Below, piece after piece: positions 10,475 through 22,770 of a stretch of 64,000 bases of DNA (the first letter of the stretch is position 1; the number at the start of each line of letters is the position of its first letter). The stretch covers positions 10,852,078 to 10,916,077 of the forward strand of contig JABBOT010000080.1 in the NCBI GenBank assembly GCA_016165875.1. Reading direction: 5' to 3'. A model generated the notes under the pieces. It did not search any database, was not told the origin of the DNA, and saw nothing but the letters and a program-made list of their open reading frames with translations. The stretch comes from Acanthopleura granulata. Lineage: Eukaryota > Mollusca > Polyplacophora > Chitonida > Chitonidae. The position numbers and the translations under genes were made by a program.

Positions 10475-10914
10475 AAGTTGAACTCTTTTTACCTTCTGCG
10501 ACAAAGGAGTTCGAGCTCGAAACTTCTTCTAATTTTTTGAACGATATAAGTAAAAGCTAAAATTTCCAGTTTGTCTCCCAGTGTTTTCTGAAAGGTATAG
10601 AGATTAGCATATGTTGTTCATTAGACGAACCAACCATGTGAGAAAGACGAAATTGTATCATCCGCCTACAATCACATGTATATTGGCTTAAAGAAGCAAT
10701 AAAAACGTTTAGAAAGGCAATAGAGTTAGGGTAGAAACCAGAAATATCGTGAACACTGAATTTCTATTTGATTGCCCTGAATGGGTATAGTCATGCCTGT
10801 CCAAAGTTGCGAGCTTTCTTCTATGTCATAATTTGAATAAATGATAAACCATTATTATTACTATTTCTTTTTTGGCTTTCGTTTTGTTTTCCTGTGAGTT
10901 GATCTGATTGGTGT

Positions 10915-11125
10915 TTTACGCCGTGCTAAGCAATATTTTATACTGATATGATGGCGGCCAAGTTAAATCTGGCGTACCTACAATAGTCCACACGAATTCG
11001 TCAGGTAGCTGACAAACCTTCTGACATAAAGCCTCAGCTAAAATAGCGAGAACTGGATTTAAACAGTCGACCTCCCTGGCAGCGCTTTAATCATCTAATC
11101 CAGCGAGAGACCAGGAACGCTCAGG
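10915..11125 (-). mobile_element. Degenerate SINE, minus strand, downstream of the decayed WxxW exon
   Basis: It reads 'gtgttttacgccgtgctaag' (reverse of the SINE tail), then 'gaattcgtcaggtagctgac', then a tRNA-like end. It aligns with the SINE at 17375-17590 at the same position relative to exon 5, so the insertion predates the separation of the paralogues. Confidence 0.65.
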
Positions 11126-13588
11126 TCGTGATGCTTAAGGAGATCTACATGTATCTCTCTTTAGAGACGACAAGCTGTGTTTGCTTTAGTTATAAAGCGT
11201 GTGCCTCGTAAACGGTATATTCAGGGCTCAATTCAAAACCGAGTCATACCGAAAACTTTTAAACAACGCTCTTGAAACGCTCGCGAAATCTAAAAGGCCA
11301 TTTCGTGCTGATTCCAAATATGGCCTTCATTATTTTTTGGCTTTATTTTACAGTAGTTAAAACGAAAATAAAGACTTAGGTATTACTTGGATTTTTTGGA
11401 CCATAACGGGCTGATGCACAATGACGTCACAGATTCTTTTCCTTTTTTTTGCCACTAAACATGTTGTAACTGTTACGTTTCCGCATTAAACACAGATGCA
11501 GGTGTTGCACTACATATATATTCACGTAGAAAGTACACATGTAGCAAACAGAGCATTTTTAACAGGTAAAAGCATTTGTGACATCACTGTGCTTCAACAT
11601 GGTCCAAAAAGTCTACCTTAGGGAAAGGCCAAAAAATAATGAGGACTACATTTGGAATCAACACGAAGTATCCTTTCAGATGATGCGTACTTTCTAAAAA
11701 TATAGTCTCTTTGCTTAATATCGGTAGATTTGCCGGTCATCATAACAGAAATACGTCAAGAGCTAGTTGACCTGGTGTGGGCCATCGAGACTGGTATCTT
11801 CCAGTCTTCCACTACGGTGGCATTACGTATTAATATGCTGGCATTGGATCCGGCGTGCAACAAGGAGACGCCTACATGTAATATACCCAAAATAACATTG
11901 AAATCGAAATTAATCGTAAAAAACAGATCTTCAAAAATGAGCATTCGTCTAGGTTAAACACATGATGGGAAAGCTAATTAACTTATCCGGAGTTAGTATC
12001 CTAAGAGTACACCAGTTAAACACGGAGAGTGGAATGTTGGTAAGTTTATTGGTCCATATATCTGCTAGATATAGAGATCAAATATTCATCTGAGTGCCTC
12101 CTCTCACCAAGCCTCTGTCAGGTCCACGTGTCGGGATGACGTGTCTGAGCTAAGGACGGTTGTATTTTAGCAAGGGAAATGTCCAAATGACAGTTCAGGC
12201 TACTGTAAAACAATACCTAATGGCAAATTGACCAATTGAGCGCCACCGTTGCGTCCTTCAAATGATCTCTGTAGCCAACCAGGAAGCGTAACAAAATACC
12301 TCAGGCAGGCCAGGTATCTGGTCCGACATAAAGCCACCGCTTACAGGGAACCATAACCATAGGAAACTTGTGAGCTGTCCTGGCATATAGCCCAGTCGGT
12401 GTCCAGGCCGTTTAGTCCGCGGGATAGCTTATGCCCTAGTCTCGAAACTGTAAAGATGCATTTAAAATTAATCTTATCCATGAGTCAGTCCTGCCATTTG
12501 TACTACTTCGTGTAAATTTGAATGTGTGTGGGTAATTGAGGTAGATTGAAAGCACTGGTAAAGCTGAAATTCTCTCATACTTCGTATTTTTCTACTACAC
12601 AGACAGGCGACTCAGAACATACTGCAGTCACGACTCGCGTCAAAATACCCGCCCTTGGGCACGTCATTTCAATGTTGGGGTTTCTTACAAGTGTTTATCG
12701 CAGTTGTTGACAGCGGATAAGTGAATGCAGTGGCAGAGGGGTAGAATGTTGTTAAAGTTTGCGCTGCGTTTGCTAAATTTTCCAGTTCAATAAATATGTA
12801 AATGTTGTCTCTATAAAATAGCAAAAGCCTGCGGCGCCTCCTTGTAAAATTTCAACTCTTTCACATTTACCGTGGTAAAATGAGCAACAATGACTAGACA
12901 AAGAATTAATAATTCTTAAGTGTATCATTGTAATTATAACCTATATACGTGATACTGTATTACAGTGTGGGAACACTGCTAAAGTTTGCGCCTGTGCACC
13001 AAGTATATGTGTAAGGCGATAGGTGTTGAAGTCCAATCCATTACAATTCTGTCTTGTGAGCATGTCATTTAATCATTCGGTCTCAAAGAATACATTTGTC
13101 CTTATTACACTCACGTAATAACGTGAGCAAAAAGTCACTTTTGTGTCCGCCTTTACCGGTTTACATAGCCTGCATAATCACAAAGCACAGAATTTTGTAC
13201 ATCGGGTCGTGAAGTACATGTTTAGTCTTAGCTTGATGTGAAAATACATGTAGTTGGAATAATACCATTGCTTGAATGAGATCTTTCTATAATAAATGCA
13301 CATCTTTCGTCAACGCTGTCCTAACTGAGTGCAACATTATGTCTATTTATTATAAATACTCCTATTCAGTTAAGATGACTTGTTTCTTGCACACACAGCA
13401 CTCGGCACAACCAGAATGAGGCACTTTCGCAATAACCTACATGTATTTGTCTGATGAGATGCAGTGCTAAGAAAAAAATAGGTCAGCAGCCGGGGGCCAG
13501 TTTAGAGGCGGATACATGTCAAAGACAAACTTCATTTCAATGACAAATTTGTAATGGACATAAAAAATGCCAGAGGGTGGGGAATGGG
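11126..13588. other. 5' flank of WxxW gene A, no gene recognised
   Basis: Colinear with 30320-32726 in unit B apart from two large indels: 12165-12510 exists only in A, and B has about 627 bp at 31219-31845 that A lacks. A short open stretch after an acceptor-like 'ttttctactacacag' near 12600 stays open in both units despite a compensating pair of one-base indels, but it has no recognisable domain. Confidence 0.4.
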
Positions 13589-13595
13589 TATAAAT
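13589..13595 (+). promoter_or_regulatory. TATA box of WxxW gene A
   Basis: TATAAAT in 'gggaatgggtataaatgtgg', 83 bases before the ATG. The stretch from here to the ATG is strongly conserved in unit B. The expected transcription start, about 30 bases downstream, falls near 'agcattcagacag' (13613-13625), which would give a leader of roughly 55-60 bases. Confidence 0.6.
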
Positions 13596-13677
13596 GTGGC
13601 TTTTGCTTTTACAAGCATTCAGACAGAAACAGCAAAGGTGACTGGGAATCAACCGACTGCTCAAGTACAGCAAAACG

Positions 13678-16600
13678 ATGATCCGAACCGCCGTGGACAC
13701 TTGTATGGTGTTTGCTCTCCTTGCCGGCGTTAACGGTAAGGATTTCTTAACCTGTAAATTTTCTGTTGTTTCTAATTCAGGACTGGGCGACATTTTGGTA
13801 AGGTTCGTCTTTTGTCTAGTTTTTGTTTTTCTTAAAGATACCAACGGGAAGGAATTCTACTGTCGAATTTTTCCATGGTTAATGTTTTCAATTCAAAAGT
13901 ATATAATTTGTTAATAAACAGTTTGACAGAATATATCAGAAGTGATTTAGCTCTTCCATCCAGGTGTTTAATGGCGTTGTGTTATTTACAGCTGGTGTAT
14001 GGACGCCCTGGCTGGATCGAGACGACCCGTCGGTCACTGGTGACTGGGAAAGAGTACACGATTTCAATTCGGTAAGCCAGGTTTCTGTTAAATATCTCCT
14101 GGAATGTATAGATTGATTAAGGACCATTTTGCGTAAGCCAATTTTTTTACAGAAGTCTTGAACAACGCTGGAGTGAAGGTGATAAGGCAGGATCTCTGGA
14201 CCAATGAGGTCGCAAGTTTGAATTCCCGTCTCCGCTGTATGGGGAGTGTTGTATTTAGCGAGTAATGGCGGTTTTCCTCTACGTTCTAATCTCGAATTGC
14301 GGGTTATTTTGCAGAATAAGAGAGTCGAGAACGTGCGAAAATGTGATATTCTCTCGGTATTTTGCCTAATCTCGCATTCTCGAGAACACGAGTGGCCTCA
14401 TCTGTCTTCCACAGCTTATAGCCAACAACAAAAGACAGATAGAATAACTTGGAAGGTTTTCTTCTCTTTCCATGACAGCCGCTGAAGGAGTTCGAGCTTT
14501 GAAGGCTTTCCACAGGACTACAGAGGATAAAGAGACGCGGCCTTCTTAATGTACCATTCTCTTTAACCCGGGAAAGAATTAGAGGTTAATGGGATAGTGC
14601 GCCAGTGCGGCATAATGACCCAGGAGCATCTCACCAATGCGGTTGCTGTGAGATGGCTTCCTCTCCGGCCTTATGTGGGAAGGTCCGCCAGCAACCTGTG
14701 GTTGGTCGTGGGTTTCCCCTGGCCCTGCCCGGTTTCCTCCCACCGTCGGGGGGGCCGCTGTCGTATAAGTAAAATATTCACTTATATAAAACACCAAAAA
14801 AAAGAAGTAAATAAATAAATAACTTTCCTGCTACAAATTCAGCCGATCAAAATTTTTTCCTTAAATATGGAATAACTTCTCATTGAGATGTTAGTTACAT
14901 ACTCTATTTATAGTTTAATATCTCAGGACCGATGAGATGTCTCAGCTGTATGGGGTTTGTCAGGTATTTAGGGAGGAACGGTGTTTTTACCTCTAATCGA
15001 GCTAATAAAAGTGAAATACCCTTGAACATTGCGTACACATAATCAAATATAAAATCATATCAATAAATGAATCAGTTAATTTACCGAGGAATGTTGCTGG
15101 AAAGCCCGCAATCTGATTGATCAAGACCATGTGTGACCAGAATGTTACTTTAAACACAAGCATGGCCCTGTGTTTGATGATATTGGTATATCACATTAGG
15201 TTTAATATTTATTTCAGAAGCCCTGTAATGGTCTTGCCACCCAAATCCAAGCCCGGATAAAGGGAGATAACGCGGTAATCGTGTCGTCCAGTGAGCGCCT
15301 CAGCGTGGGCCCTGACTATGGACTTGTGTGTAGAAATACTGACCAGCACGATAAACGGTGTCTCAATTACCGCATCAACTACCTTGTTCCTCGACGTAAG
15401 TTGTCATTCAAGTGATTCATACCACACATGCTGAAACTTACTGTTTCCCTTGATGCTGTGACACTGGTGTGATTTTGAACAGTCGCTGACTTATTTTAAC
15501 AAAACTAGTTCATGCATTTGATATTTTAGCGTTGCACGATGATTAAATAGATATCTTCATGAGATATATTTGGTTACATGGTTACAGACTGTAAAGCGTC
15601 TATTGTGTATTTCAGGTAGCAATATTAAGCAACAGGCGTTCATGTCCCTTGGCGGGACATTCATTATTGTTGTCGAATCTCCTGGCACTTTTTTTCATCG
15701 AGGCCAAAAAACAAACAATAAGCAGCAATACGGAATTTTGGGCATATTTAGTAGGTGATGCTTAGTTATGCGTCTCACCTTTGAAATATTGATTGCTCAT
15801 GTGGTTTGGCGAGTAAACTGCTGTACCGCTATTATTACAAACACCTTACATAACATCTAAAGACAAAGCTGAGAAAATTAACTTCGAAAGCATTTTCATA
15901 TCGTCTGGCATTGTGACTGCCATATTGGAGTTTGTTGATAAACTGTCATTTTTTTCTTCTAAAACACCTCAGACTCTGCTGGCAGCTGTATATTCCTATA
16001 AATTTCTGCAGTATGGGCAAAATCTCAAAACGGCGATCCGCAACGAAACTGAGCTTTGAATGTTTTAAAAACTTGATGTAAAGATGTGCATTTCACCTTT
16101 ACAATCAGGTTTAGGCAGATTGGGAACATGCTTTGGCAACCAACGGTTTGCTCATTTGTATACAATGCAACATTACCATTGATCAAAAATGTCAAGTAGC
16201 GTCAAATACATGTTTTTGACATTTCATGACACTATTCAAACATTAAGTGCAAGTTGCATGTGAGTAAAGGTGCAGATAAAGTTATATATGAATATATCAG
16301 GTTGCAAATATTCTATAGTTCACATGGATTTGGTGGCCGTATTAGATTTTATATCAGTCCTAAAATAAGTTCTCCTCAAAACAACTGAGCTGAGTCATCT
16401 AAAATTCCTGTTTACAGGTAAAATTTGACCTGTCCAGACTATTACTTACCCTTCTAGTATGAAGCCATTTCCCATTTTTTTTTTCAACTCTTTAAAGCAT
16501 CAGATTGTTAGGAATATTCACCGGTGAGATCCCCTTGCCTATTAATAATATTATTGTTATAAAAAAGATTCTCACTATACAGAAAAGATTAAAGAATAAT

Positions 16601-17123
16601 TCGTCCTGATTTCAGGTTATCTTATTTAACGCTTCCTTTTTGGCTTTTTCAGTGTCGAAAACGTTTGACCGAGATCGACCTTCGGCTACTGGCGACTGGG
16701 AAGTGAAAGAATTGGTAAGTTAAGACACATTCTGTTTAATACAGACCCAGCCTTTGTCCTCTTCATAAACCAAGGATTAATATCATGCACAGATTGCAGA
16801 TTGAGAGAGACTCAGGAAGTCGGCAGAGATGACGGTATTTATTACAGTAAGATCGTGCACATTGTGCGAAATTTAGCAAGACATAGTTCATCCTTGTTTA
16901 AATACGTCATTGTGTCTTAAATTGTGTTATATTTGGGACTTTACAGGAGAAAGGCCATGACTGGAAAGATGGCAAGTTCATCTACTGGTACGCAAATGAT
17001 GACAACTATGGCCTGGTCGACGAGCGTCTGGAGCTGGGACCTCGTTATGGATTGGCCTGTGAGAGGAAGAACCAACCAGACAACACCTGCCGGGATTATC
17101 AAGTCCGTTTCTTCTGTCCATAA
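13678..17123 (+). CDS. Secreted protein with two Mucin2_WxxW-type domains, copy A (5 exons)
   Basis: Exons 13678-13735, 13992-14071, 15218-15395, 16653-16714 and 16947-17123 join to 555 nt, 184 residues plus TAA. All introns are GT..AG; exons 1 and 3 end in phase 1, exons 2 and 4 in phase 0. Residues 1-20 are a signal peptide (hydrophobic core CMVFALLAGV, likely cleavage after VNA). Domain 1 (21-105) opens with WTPW (23-26) and GDWE (36-39), and has C49, C84 and C94 in GLVCRNTDQHDKRC. Domain 2 (about 107-184) has GDWE (119-122), then GLACERKNQPDNTC and RDYQVRFFCP (C164, C174, C183). These motifs are those of the WxxW repeat of cartilage intermediate layer protein and MUC2/MUC5-type mucins, an extracellular module of unclear biochemical role. 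It is a minimal protein: no vWD, TSP1 or Ig modules. Oddities: domain 2 has lost WxxW (SKTF in its place), and domain 1 lacks the final Cys. Likely a matrix, mucus or shell-associated secreted protein; that role is inference. Confidence 0.9.
14185..14290 (+). repeat. tRNA-like short repeat in intron 2 (first of two)
   Basis: 'gaccaatgaggtcgcaagttt' (first 20 bases are diagnostic) followed by 'ctccgctgtatgggga' and 'tttagcgagtaatggcgg' recurs in similar form at 14930-15005 in the same intron and in both places in unit B (about 33325-33420 and 34045-34130). The 'gcacattcgaacctgg' of the B copy looks like a B box, so these are probably old SINE fragments. Confidence 0.5.
14583..14818 (+). mobile_element. 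SINE in intron 2 of WxxW gene A
   Basis: Body 'tatgtgggaaggtccgccag', 'ggtttcctcccaccgtc', 'gctgtcgtataagt', and a tail ending in AAGTAAATAAATAAATAA. It has the same orientation as the gene and is present at the same place in gene B (33690-33935), so it was inserted before the unit duplicated. Confidence 0.88.
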
Positions 17124-17238
17124 TCATTTATTATAGAAATAATTAAAGAACGGAACTTAATTCAGTAGTACATGATAGTACCAGTGCCTGATAGCCGGGA
17201 ACTCAACAGAAACTTTCAGAGAAATATGGTGAGGACTG

Positions 17239-17244
17239 AATAAA
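17239..17244 (+). terminator. Poly(A) signal of WxxW gene A
   Basis: AATAAA in 'ggactgaataaatgaatgag', 116 bases after the stop codon; conserved in unit B at 36392. Confidence 0.6.
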
Positions 17245-17374
17245 TGAATGAGCACAGCAGAAAGTTAAGAATTGTTTACTTTGTCAGGATTTGAATCAAT
17301 GAGGAGTCATTACCACTACTATTTGTTTCCTTTTTTTGGTCTTCATATTGGTTATTTCTGGTGCCAAGCGCTTT

Positions 17375-17590
17375 TCTCCTAACTGATCCGATCGTGTGTT
17401 GAAGAATTTTCTAAATAATATGACGACGATAAGGTCTATAGTTGAACCGGTGTATCTGGAATGCAGAGCTGAATTCGTCAGCTACCTAACAAACTGGGAG
17501 GGTTGGAATCGAACGCCGGATGTGACTGATCAAGGGCATGTCGGTTGCAGCTAGCCGCCTCTTGAACCATCTACACCACCGAGGGACCAA
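17375..17590 (-). mobile_element. SINE, minus strand, 3' of WxxW gene A
   Basis: Read on the minus strand, it begins with a tRNA-like head ('ggtccctcggtggtgtagat', 'ggttcaagaggcggctagc') and a B-box-like 'gttcgattccaa', then 'ggtagctgacgaattcagc'. Its orthologue is at 36535-36737, and a much older relative is at 10915-11125. Confidence 0.75.
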
Positions 17591-18454
17591 TGACATTCAG
17601 ATCGTGGCCCATGCCATCTGACTTCCTTTATACATGAGTATGTATGAAGGTTAAACACAGCAAGTTATGGCATATAAACCAATCCAGAGCTTGTTTCTAA
17701 AGAGAATACTGCGCTGAAAAAACAAGTAGAGTAGTTTTACAGTAAAAAGTGTTGGCAATTTGGTAATCAGTAATTTTGGCTGTATATTTACACGTTGCTA
17801 TAGAGGCAAAGTTAACTCCATATTTACCTCATATTCACATGTTTTGTAACACCTCTTTTATGCGAATGATTACACTGGTTATTGAACTTACGGGCAACAC
17901 ATTTGTAAATTTACAGGTGTGATGAACATTTGCACCATGTCTTATAAACCTACAGGGACAGAGTGTAAAGTAACACCAATAATTGCAGCATTATTTTTTC
18001 ACTTGAATTCATTGTTCCACTCTACATAATTTTGCTGTAAAATTACATTCTTTTTTTGCAGTGCAGGTAAACACCGAGTGTACTTACGTTGGTAAGTTTA
18101 CATTTGTATATATCTGGTTTGTCCAAGCCGAATCTCTCAGACCCATGAGACTGGATGACGGATCAGAGATGATGATTGCGGTTTTGTTCAATAAGTGAAG
18201 TACTCATATGACCTTTGATGCCGTGAACCGGTAAACCAATGTCCACAGCCAACTTCCCAAAGAAATGCCAATGAACAATCTGGAATAAAGAATTGCTCTA
18301 GCATAACCCATATTAAAAAATATACGTCATCTTGAAGTATGTAGCGTGTACTTAACATAATCTTTGAAAAACAGTTAACCAAGGAGCAATGTGATATTCC
18401 TTCCACATTGCACATACATTATATCTCAATCGTCCCAAATGTAAAATCCGCGGG
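17591..18454. other. Intergenic, no gene recognised
   Basis: Colinear with 36738-37599. A 75-codon minus ORF at 18188-18415 is preserved in B with scattered replacements, which for sequences a few percent apart is no evidence of coding. Confidence 0.35.
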
Positions 18455-18583
18455 AATGTCTGTTAGTAACCTACGGATGATCGTGGGCTTCCTCCCACCA
18501 TAATGCCCGCAGCCGTCGTATTAGTGAAATATTCATGAGTGCGGCGTAAAACACCTATCAAATAAATAAATAAACAAATAAAT
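18455..18583 (+). mobile_element. SINE tail fragment
   Basis: 'ggatgatcgtgggcttcctc', 'cgcagccgtcgtattagtg', then 'catgagtgcggcgtaaaaca' and an AAATAAATAAATAAAC tail. Unit B counterpart 37600-37733. Confidence 0.85.
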
Positions 18584-18937
18584 AATATTAAATCAACATT
18601 GAGCATTTTTCCTTGAATAAGGCCGTGGTTTCTCCTTTCCTAATAACGGACAGGAAAAAAATCATTACATACCTCAGCGGTAAGAGATTGGGCGGGGTAA
18701 TGGACCATCTCGAGATCATCGGCAAACCGCAAGTCGCAAACACGAGGGTTTAGCACCATATGGAATGCCGTCTATAGTTTATAGAGTAACAAGGGGATAA
18801 CTCTCGATGACCTACGCATAGCCATTAAAAGTCCACACATTGCAATTCTGACCACTGGCAAAGTCCTCTTTCGACGGATTGTTTCCCCCTATATATATAT
18901 ATATGCAAGCCCGCGTTTATTTAAAAATACTTAATAT

Positions 18938-19098
18938 TTAAATACTGCATTTATTAGCACTAGAAAAGCCAGTCCTTGGGTAGTCTGCTTCATTGTCTTC
19001 TGGGTGACAAAAGTCCTGGGTGGGTTGGGGACAATATCCAAAAGGAGGGATGGCATCCACTCTAGGTACAAACATGAGCACTTGCTTCAATGTGTTCT
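18938..19098 (-). CDS. Candidate terminal exon of an unidentified minus-strand gene (unit A)
   Basis: After the acceptor 'atttttacttacag' the minus strand is open for 52 codons to a TAA, including VDAIPPFGYCPQPTQDFCHP and NEADYPRTGF. An AATAAA overlaps the end of the ORF, as would suit a last exon. The unit B copy (38080-38240) keeps the frame, with three replacements and one silent change. No upstream exon was identified and the family is not recognised. The same splice-like string also reads as a donor on the plus strand (CT|GTAAGT), so the orientation is not settled. Confidence 0.28.
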
Positions 19099-19135
19099 CT
19101 GTAAGTAAAAATGTGACTGTGAAATAATGGCACAA

Positions 19136-21364
19136 AATTATAAAAAAAAAATTGGGGAGAGCAGTTTAAAAACTTATATTAAAACAAGGTCAATGTATGT
19201 CTTCATCAGCATTTTCATCATAATTTCACACAATGTGATTATGTCAACGTTAAGTGCATAAAACTTTGACTTAATCAGAATTCAGACTCCTTCGATTCCT
19301 ATGAAATAACTCCAATAAAGCCACACTATATATCCCGATGAAACTTGAAAAAGGCCATCATAAATGAAGTACACATCATCTGACATGAATGTTCAGTTTG
19401 TGCCAATTCCAAATATGCTTCTCTTGGCTTTTCACCTCTCATGTACAATGAGAACCCAAAATCCACCGTAAACGTTCATTCTGTATTTCTGTTTTACTCA
19501 CACTGGCAAAATATGAAAACAAAATTAATGAAAACCCTACTTGGAATCAGCAGCAGATGGATTTTTAGTTGACTTGTATGTAAATTACGTGTGGTATTTT
19601 TAAAATAATATTTCATCACTTCAAATGACACACTTTTTGAATCTTGCAGCCAGGAGCGTAAGAACATTTGAGTTTTGATTTCATTCCGATTCAGAATGCT
19701 TCCAGGTGTTAAGCTCATATTTTTGGCGCTTTCGTCTTCCTGTACTGTCTTAGATTATGTTTAACGTACATAATAGAACAAAAATACCTGTCAAGAATAA
19801 ATGCAACAAATCAAAGTACAGCACACATCAGCTTGAAACTGATTTTAATGAACTCTTTTCTTTCATTTCACAACATTTTTCTAATAGGGCCACCTGGCGC
19901 AAGCTTTCTTTACTATTTCGACGTACACAGATATTTTTCATCAGAATAAAAGTTCATGCAATTATACAAGCGCGTCATGTTTGTCTGGTTTATATACATT
20001 AAGAGGTACTGATTTTACATCGGTCATAAAAGAAGCACATCACTTATTAAAGCAATATATTACATGGTAAATCTTCTCTCTGACTTTATTCACATTGATG
20101 TTCCACCACTGGAGTCACCGGTTGAGAGCTGTGTTTTGCATTGTTGCTATTTTCTTAAAACTTCTTGGTAGACAAAACACACTTTCCCTGCTGAAGTTCA
20201 GAGAAAAACAAATTACTATCAGAAGAAGAGTAAGTGTTGGAGTGTGTAGTGTAAACTACAATCTCAGCTTAAAAAATCTCAGTAGATCTAATGGTACCTA
20301 CCTCTATTCAGGACGGATTTCCTTCGCCTGACAAATGGCTCTAATCCTATACCACCCACATATTGACCGATTACGTCGAATCTGTGATCATTATGTTGGT
20401 GTCAAAGATAGTTCCACCAATGAAAAACTTACATCTACCTGTTTCCGTCCCTTGAAAAGAAGCAAGTACCTTTTCCATTGGCTGACAGTAAGTCGGACAA
20501 CGAAAGCCCGAGATTATTTTTTCTTTTTTTTTTTTTTGGAAGGCCAAAAAAAAAATTTTTTTCCATGTAAGTGCGAGAGAAATCACGAGTTTATCTTTTT
20601 TTGGAAATTGGACAACAATGTTTCGCATGTCCGTTTTACGGCTCCGTAGTAGCCAATAGTAATTAACTTTTATTCAACCATTGTTTTTCATAGTTTATAC
20701 CAAAAATATTACCTGGCAATTCTTCAACATACTTCAGAGATACAGCCAGTCTCTAAATCATGGACACAAAGTCTAATTAGTATTTTTATACCTATAGTTG
20801 ACAGTGCCGTTAACCAGAGACTTACAAGTTAATCGTGTGTTCAGTGACAAGTCTCGTCCGAGGTTGCTCACACGTTGCAATTTGCATTACAAATCACGCG
20901 GTCGTCAGCAACTCTCCAATTCTACGTCTTAGACTGCGCTATATTCAACCATGGCTTTCAGGCAGGAACCTCTACGGCCGAGAAACAAGTGTGAACATTG
21001 CCTAAATTGTTATAAAGTTACTATCTGGAACATACATAACTACATATAACACGTTATTTAGTCCATCTAAGGTAAATCAACGCAAACTAAAGCGTTCAGG
21101 ATGTCGGGGTGTTTTGAGCGAATCGACCGGAAAGTTTTGCTGGATTTGGTTTAGGTCGGCAACGGAGACCGGAATGATTTATGTCGGTTAATCAAATTAG
21201 CATGAAATCACCACGGTTTCAAGGGAGTAGTTTTATTCCAGTTTTAGGCTTATGTTAGGCAGGTTTCTTAAACGTAAAAGGCTGATCTACACGTCAGACC
21301 GCATCTCTGCATGGTGCAGTGTAGGATCATTCTTGGTCTGAAATGGAAAAGCAAGAATGCTCTC
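19136..21364. other. Intergenic, no gene recognised
   Basis: Colinear with 38305-40606. It contains T- and A-homopolymer runs near 20518-20560 and several ORFs of 60-105 codons whose A/B differences are mostly replacements, as expected for non-coding DNA. Confidence 0.35.
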
Positions 21365-21832
21365 CTATTTACAGAAAACTTCCTGAAGATCGTGTGACAC
21401 AGCTGCTTCGTAGTTTCTCTGTGGCGAGGGCCATGACATCGTTGACCTCATCTTCACCTGCCACACTCGATGTGTCCGTGATGTCCCCTTCCCTCTCAGC
21501 CGGTCCCCACTCTCCGCCCGTAGCCAGGGGGACGTGACATCATCTGCTAGGCAATCATACATTACCTGGCGATTTCTGACCTTTTCATGCCGTACAACAA
21601 TCTCATTAACGAACATAGCAACAACTATATTTCCCATAGGAGGCTTTTGAAACCCATGGAAAACGGCTCTAGAATTAGAAAGAGCAGATCTTGCATTCGT
21701 CTTTCTAAACCTGTGTTCCCAAAAGTATAATTTGATAGAAAATGCGCGGGGCTTAGTAAAAGGCGACCGTTTTGGTAGAATTTTTAGGGAGCACCATCCA
21801 CACCGTGTGCATACTGTTGAAAGGTTTATCAA
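21365..21832 (-). other. 155-codon open frame of unknown meaning (unit A)
   Basis: One of the longest uninterrupted frames in the window, also open in unit B (40607-41074). It has no signal peptide, membrane segment or recognised motif, and a second minus frame over its GC-richer part (about 21365-21540) also reads well. Preservation in B only reflects the recent duplication. It may contain an exon (a GTGTGGCAG|GTGAAG donor-like site lies inside), but I cannot identify one. Confidence 0.2.
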
Positions 21833-22404
21833 TTATAGCGTCTGACATATTTGCCATGGTGCAGGTAAACAGAAAATCAACCTATTGTAAAAGAAAACCA
21901 ACTGACACAGGCGATTATGTAAAAGAAAAGCTCTGTTTTTGAGGCACTACGATATCCGTGAGTGAAATAGTCCTATAACCAGTATTTCAGAAAAGCCTCA
22001 GGATATCTTAGACAGGAAAGTTGCAAGGCAAAGGCAAGATTACAACGGCTGCAAAGATTTAGTTGGGCTGGAAGAGAGAGATTATAACAAATGGGCTATA
22101 TAGTGACAAGGACCAACCTGGACAGCGCTAATCTTCTCAGAGAAGGTGATCTGGAGAGGAGGCGTGTTTAGTAAAACCGATCTGGCAGGAGATCGCCAAT
22201 CTTCAGCCTAATACAAATAAACTATGTGGTATTCAGTGTTCTACAGAAAAAACAAAGAATATGTGAGTTATTGAATTGTTTCTGCAACTTCATAACATTC
22301 TTACGATTGAATTACGATTATGCAGATATTTCAGTTCGTATACCATTCCATACAGCCGAAATGGCGTCAAAGATAATTGATGATATTTTGAAACCGTGTG
22401 ATAT

Positions 22405-22770
22405 AAAGGACTACACCACAGAGAGTAAAACCAGAGCAGCTACGACAGCCTGTAACTGTGATAGTTGGCAAATGGTCAGACGTTAGCGGTGAAACCCGGC
22501 CTGTCGTCAGTTTACCTTAGTAAGGGTTATATTCTAACTGTCCATGTAAGTGTTTACGAAGAACAACCTACACCCCACCCCCCAGCACCATGGCTTAAGC
22601 AGAATTAGGTGAAAAAAAATTACAGTGATGTTATATGTAATTTATTAGACAACACTGGTATTGAATTACTGAAAGTGCAGCCTTGTCATCACATTTAACA
22701 CAGGTATACACAATAATGTGAAAACAATGCAAATAAGTATAAGTAAGACGACCAGATTTATTCCCCTTGA
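22405..22770 (+). repeat. Unclassified dispersed repeat family 'R', copy 1
   Basis: Landmarks in order: 'aaaaccagagcagctacgac', 'ctgtgatagttggcaaatgg', 'agcaccatggcttaagcaga', 'gcagccttgtcatcacattt'. The same order recurs at about 41665, 43845, 57775, 59655 and 63875 (the last cut by the window end). The copies differ strongly from each other except for the A/B pair. A small frame starting at an ATG in good context (22361) runs into copy 1, but it is not preserved in the other copies. No TIR, tRNA head or poly(A) tail seen. Confidence 0.65.

Noticed and set aside
16924..17136. 70-codon ORF with Met start over the last WxxW exon
   Set aside because: It is a shadow frame of exon 5. The true frame continues from exon 4 and gives the conserved RDYQVRFFCP end.
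20335..20649. About 104-codon ORF with a donor-like GTAAGT inside, in both units
   Set aside because: It runs through T and A homopolymers, both strands are open, and A/B changes are mostly replacements with frame changes in the homopolymer.
21365..21832. 155-residue minus-strand ORF kept in both units as a gene
   Set aside because: Preservation only reflects recent duplication. Differences between the copies are mostly replacements, other frames are open too, and no family is recognised. Kept only as a low-confidence feature.
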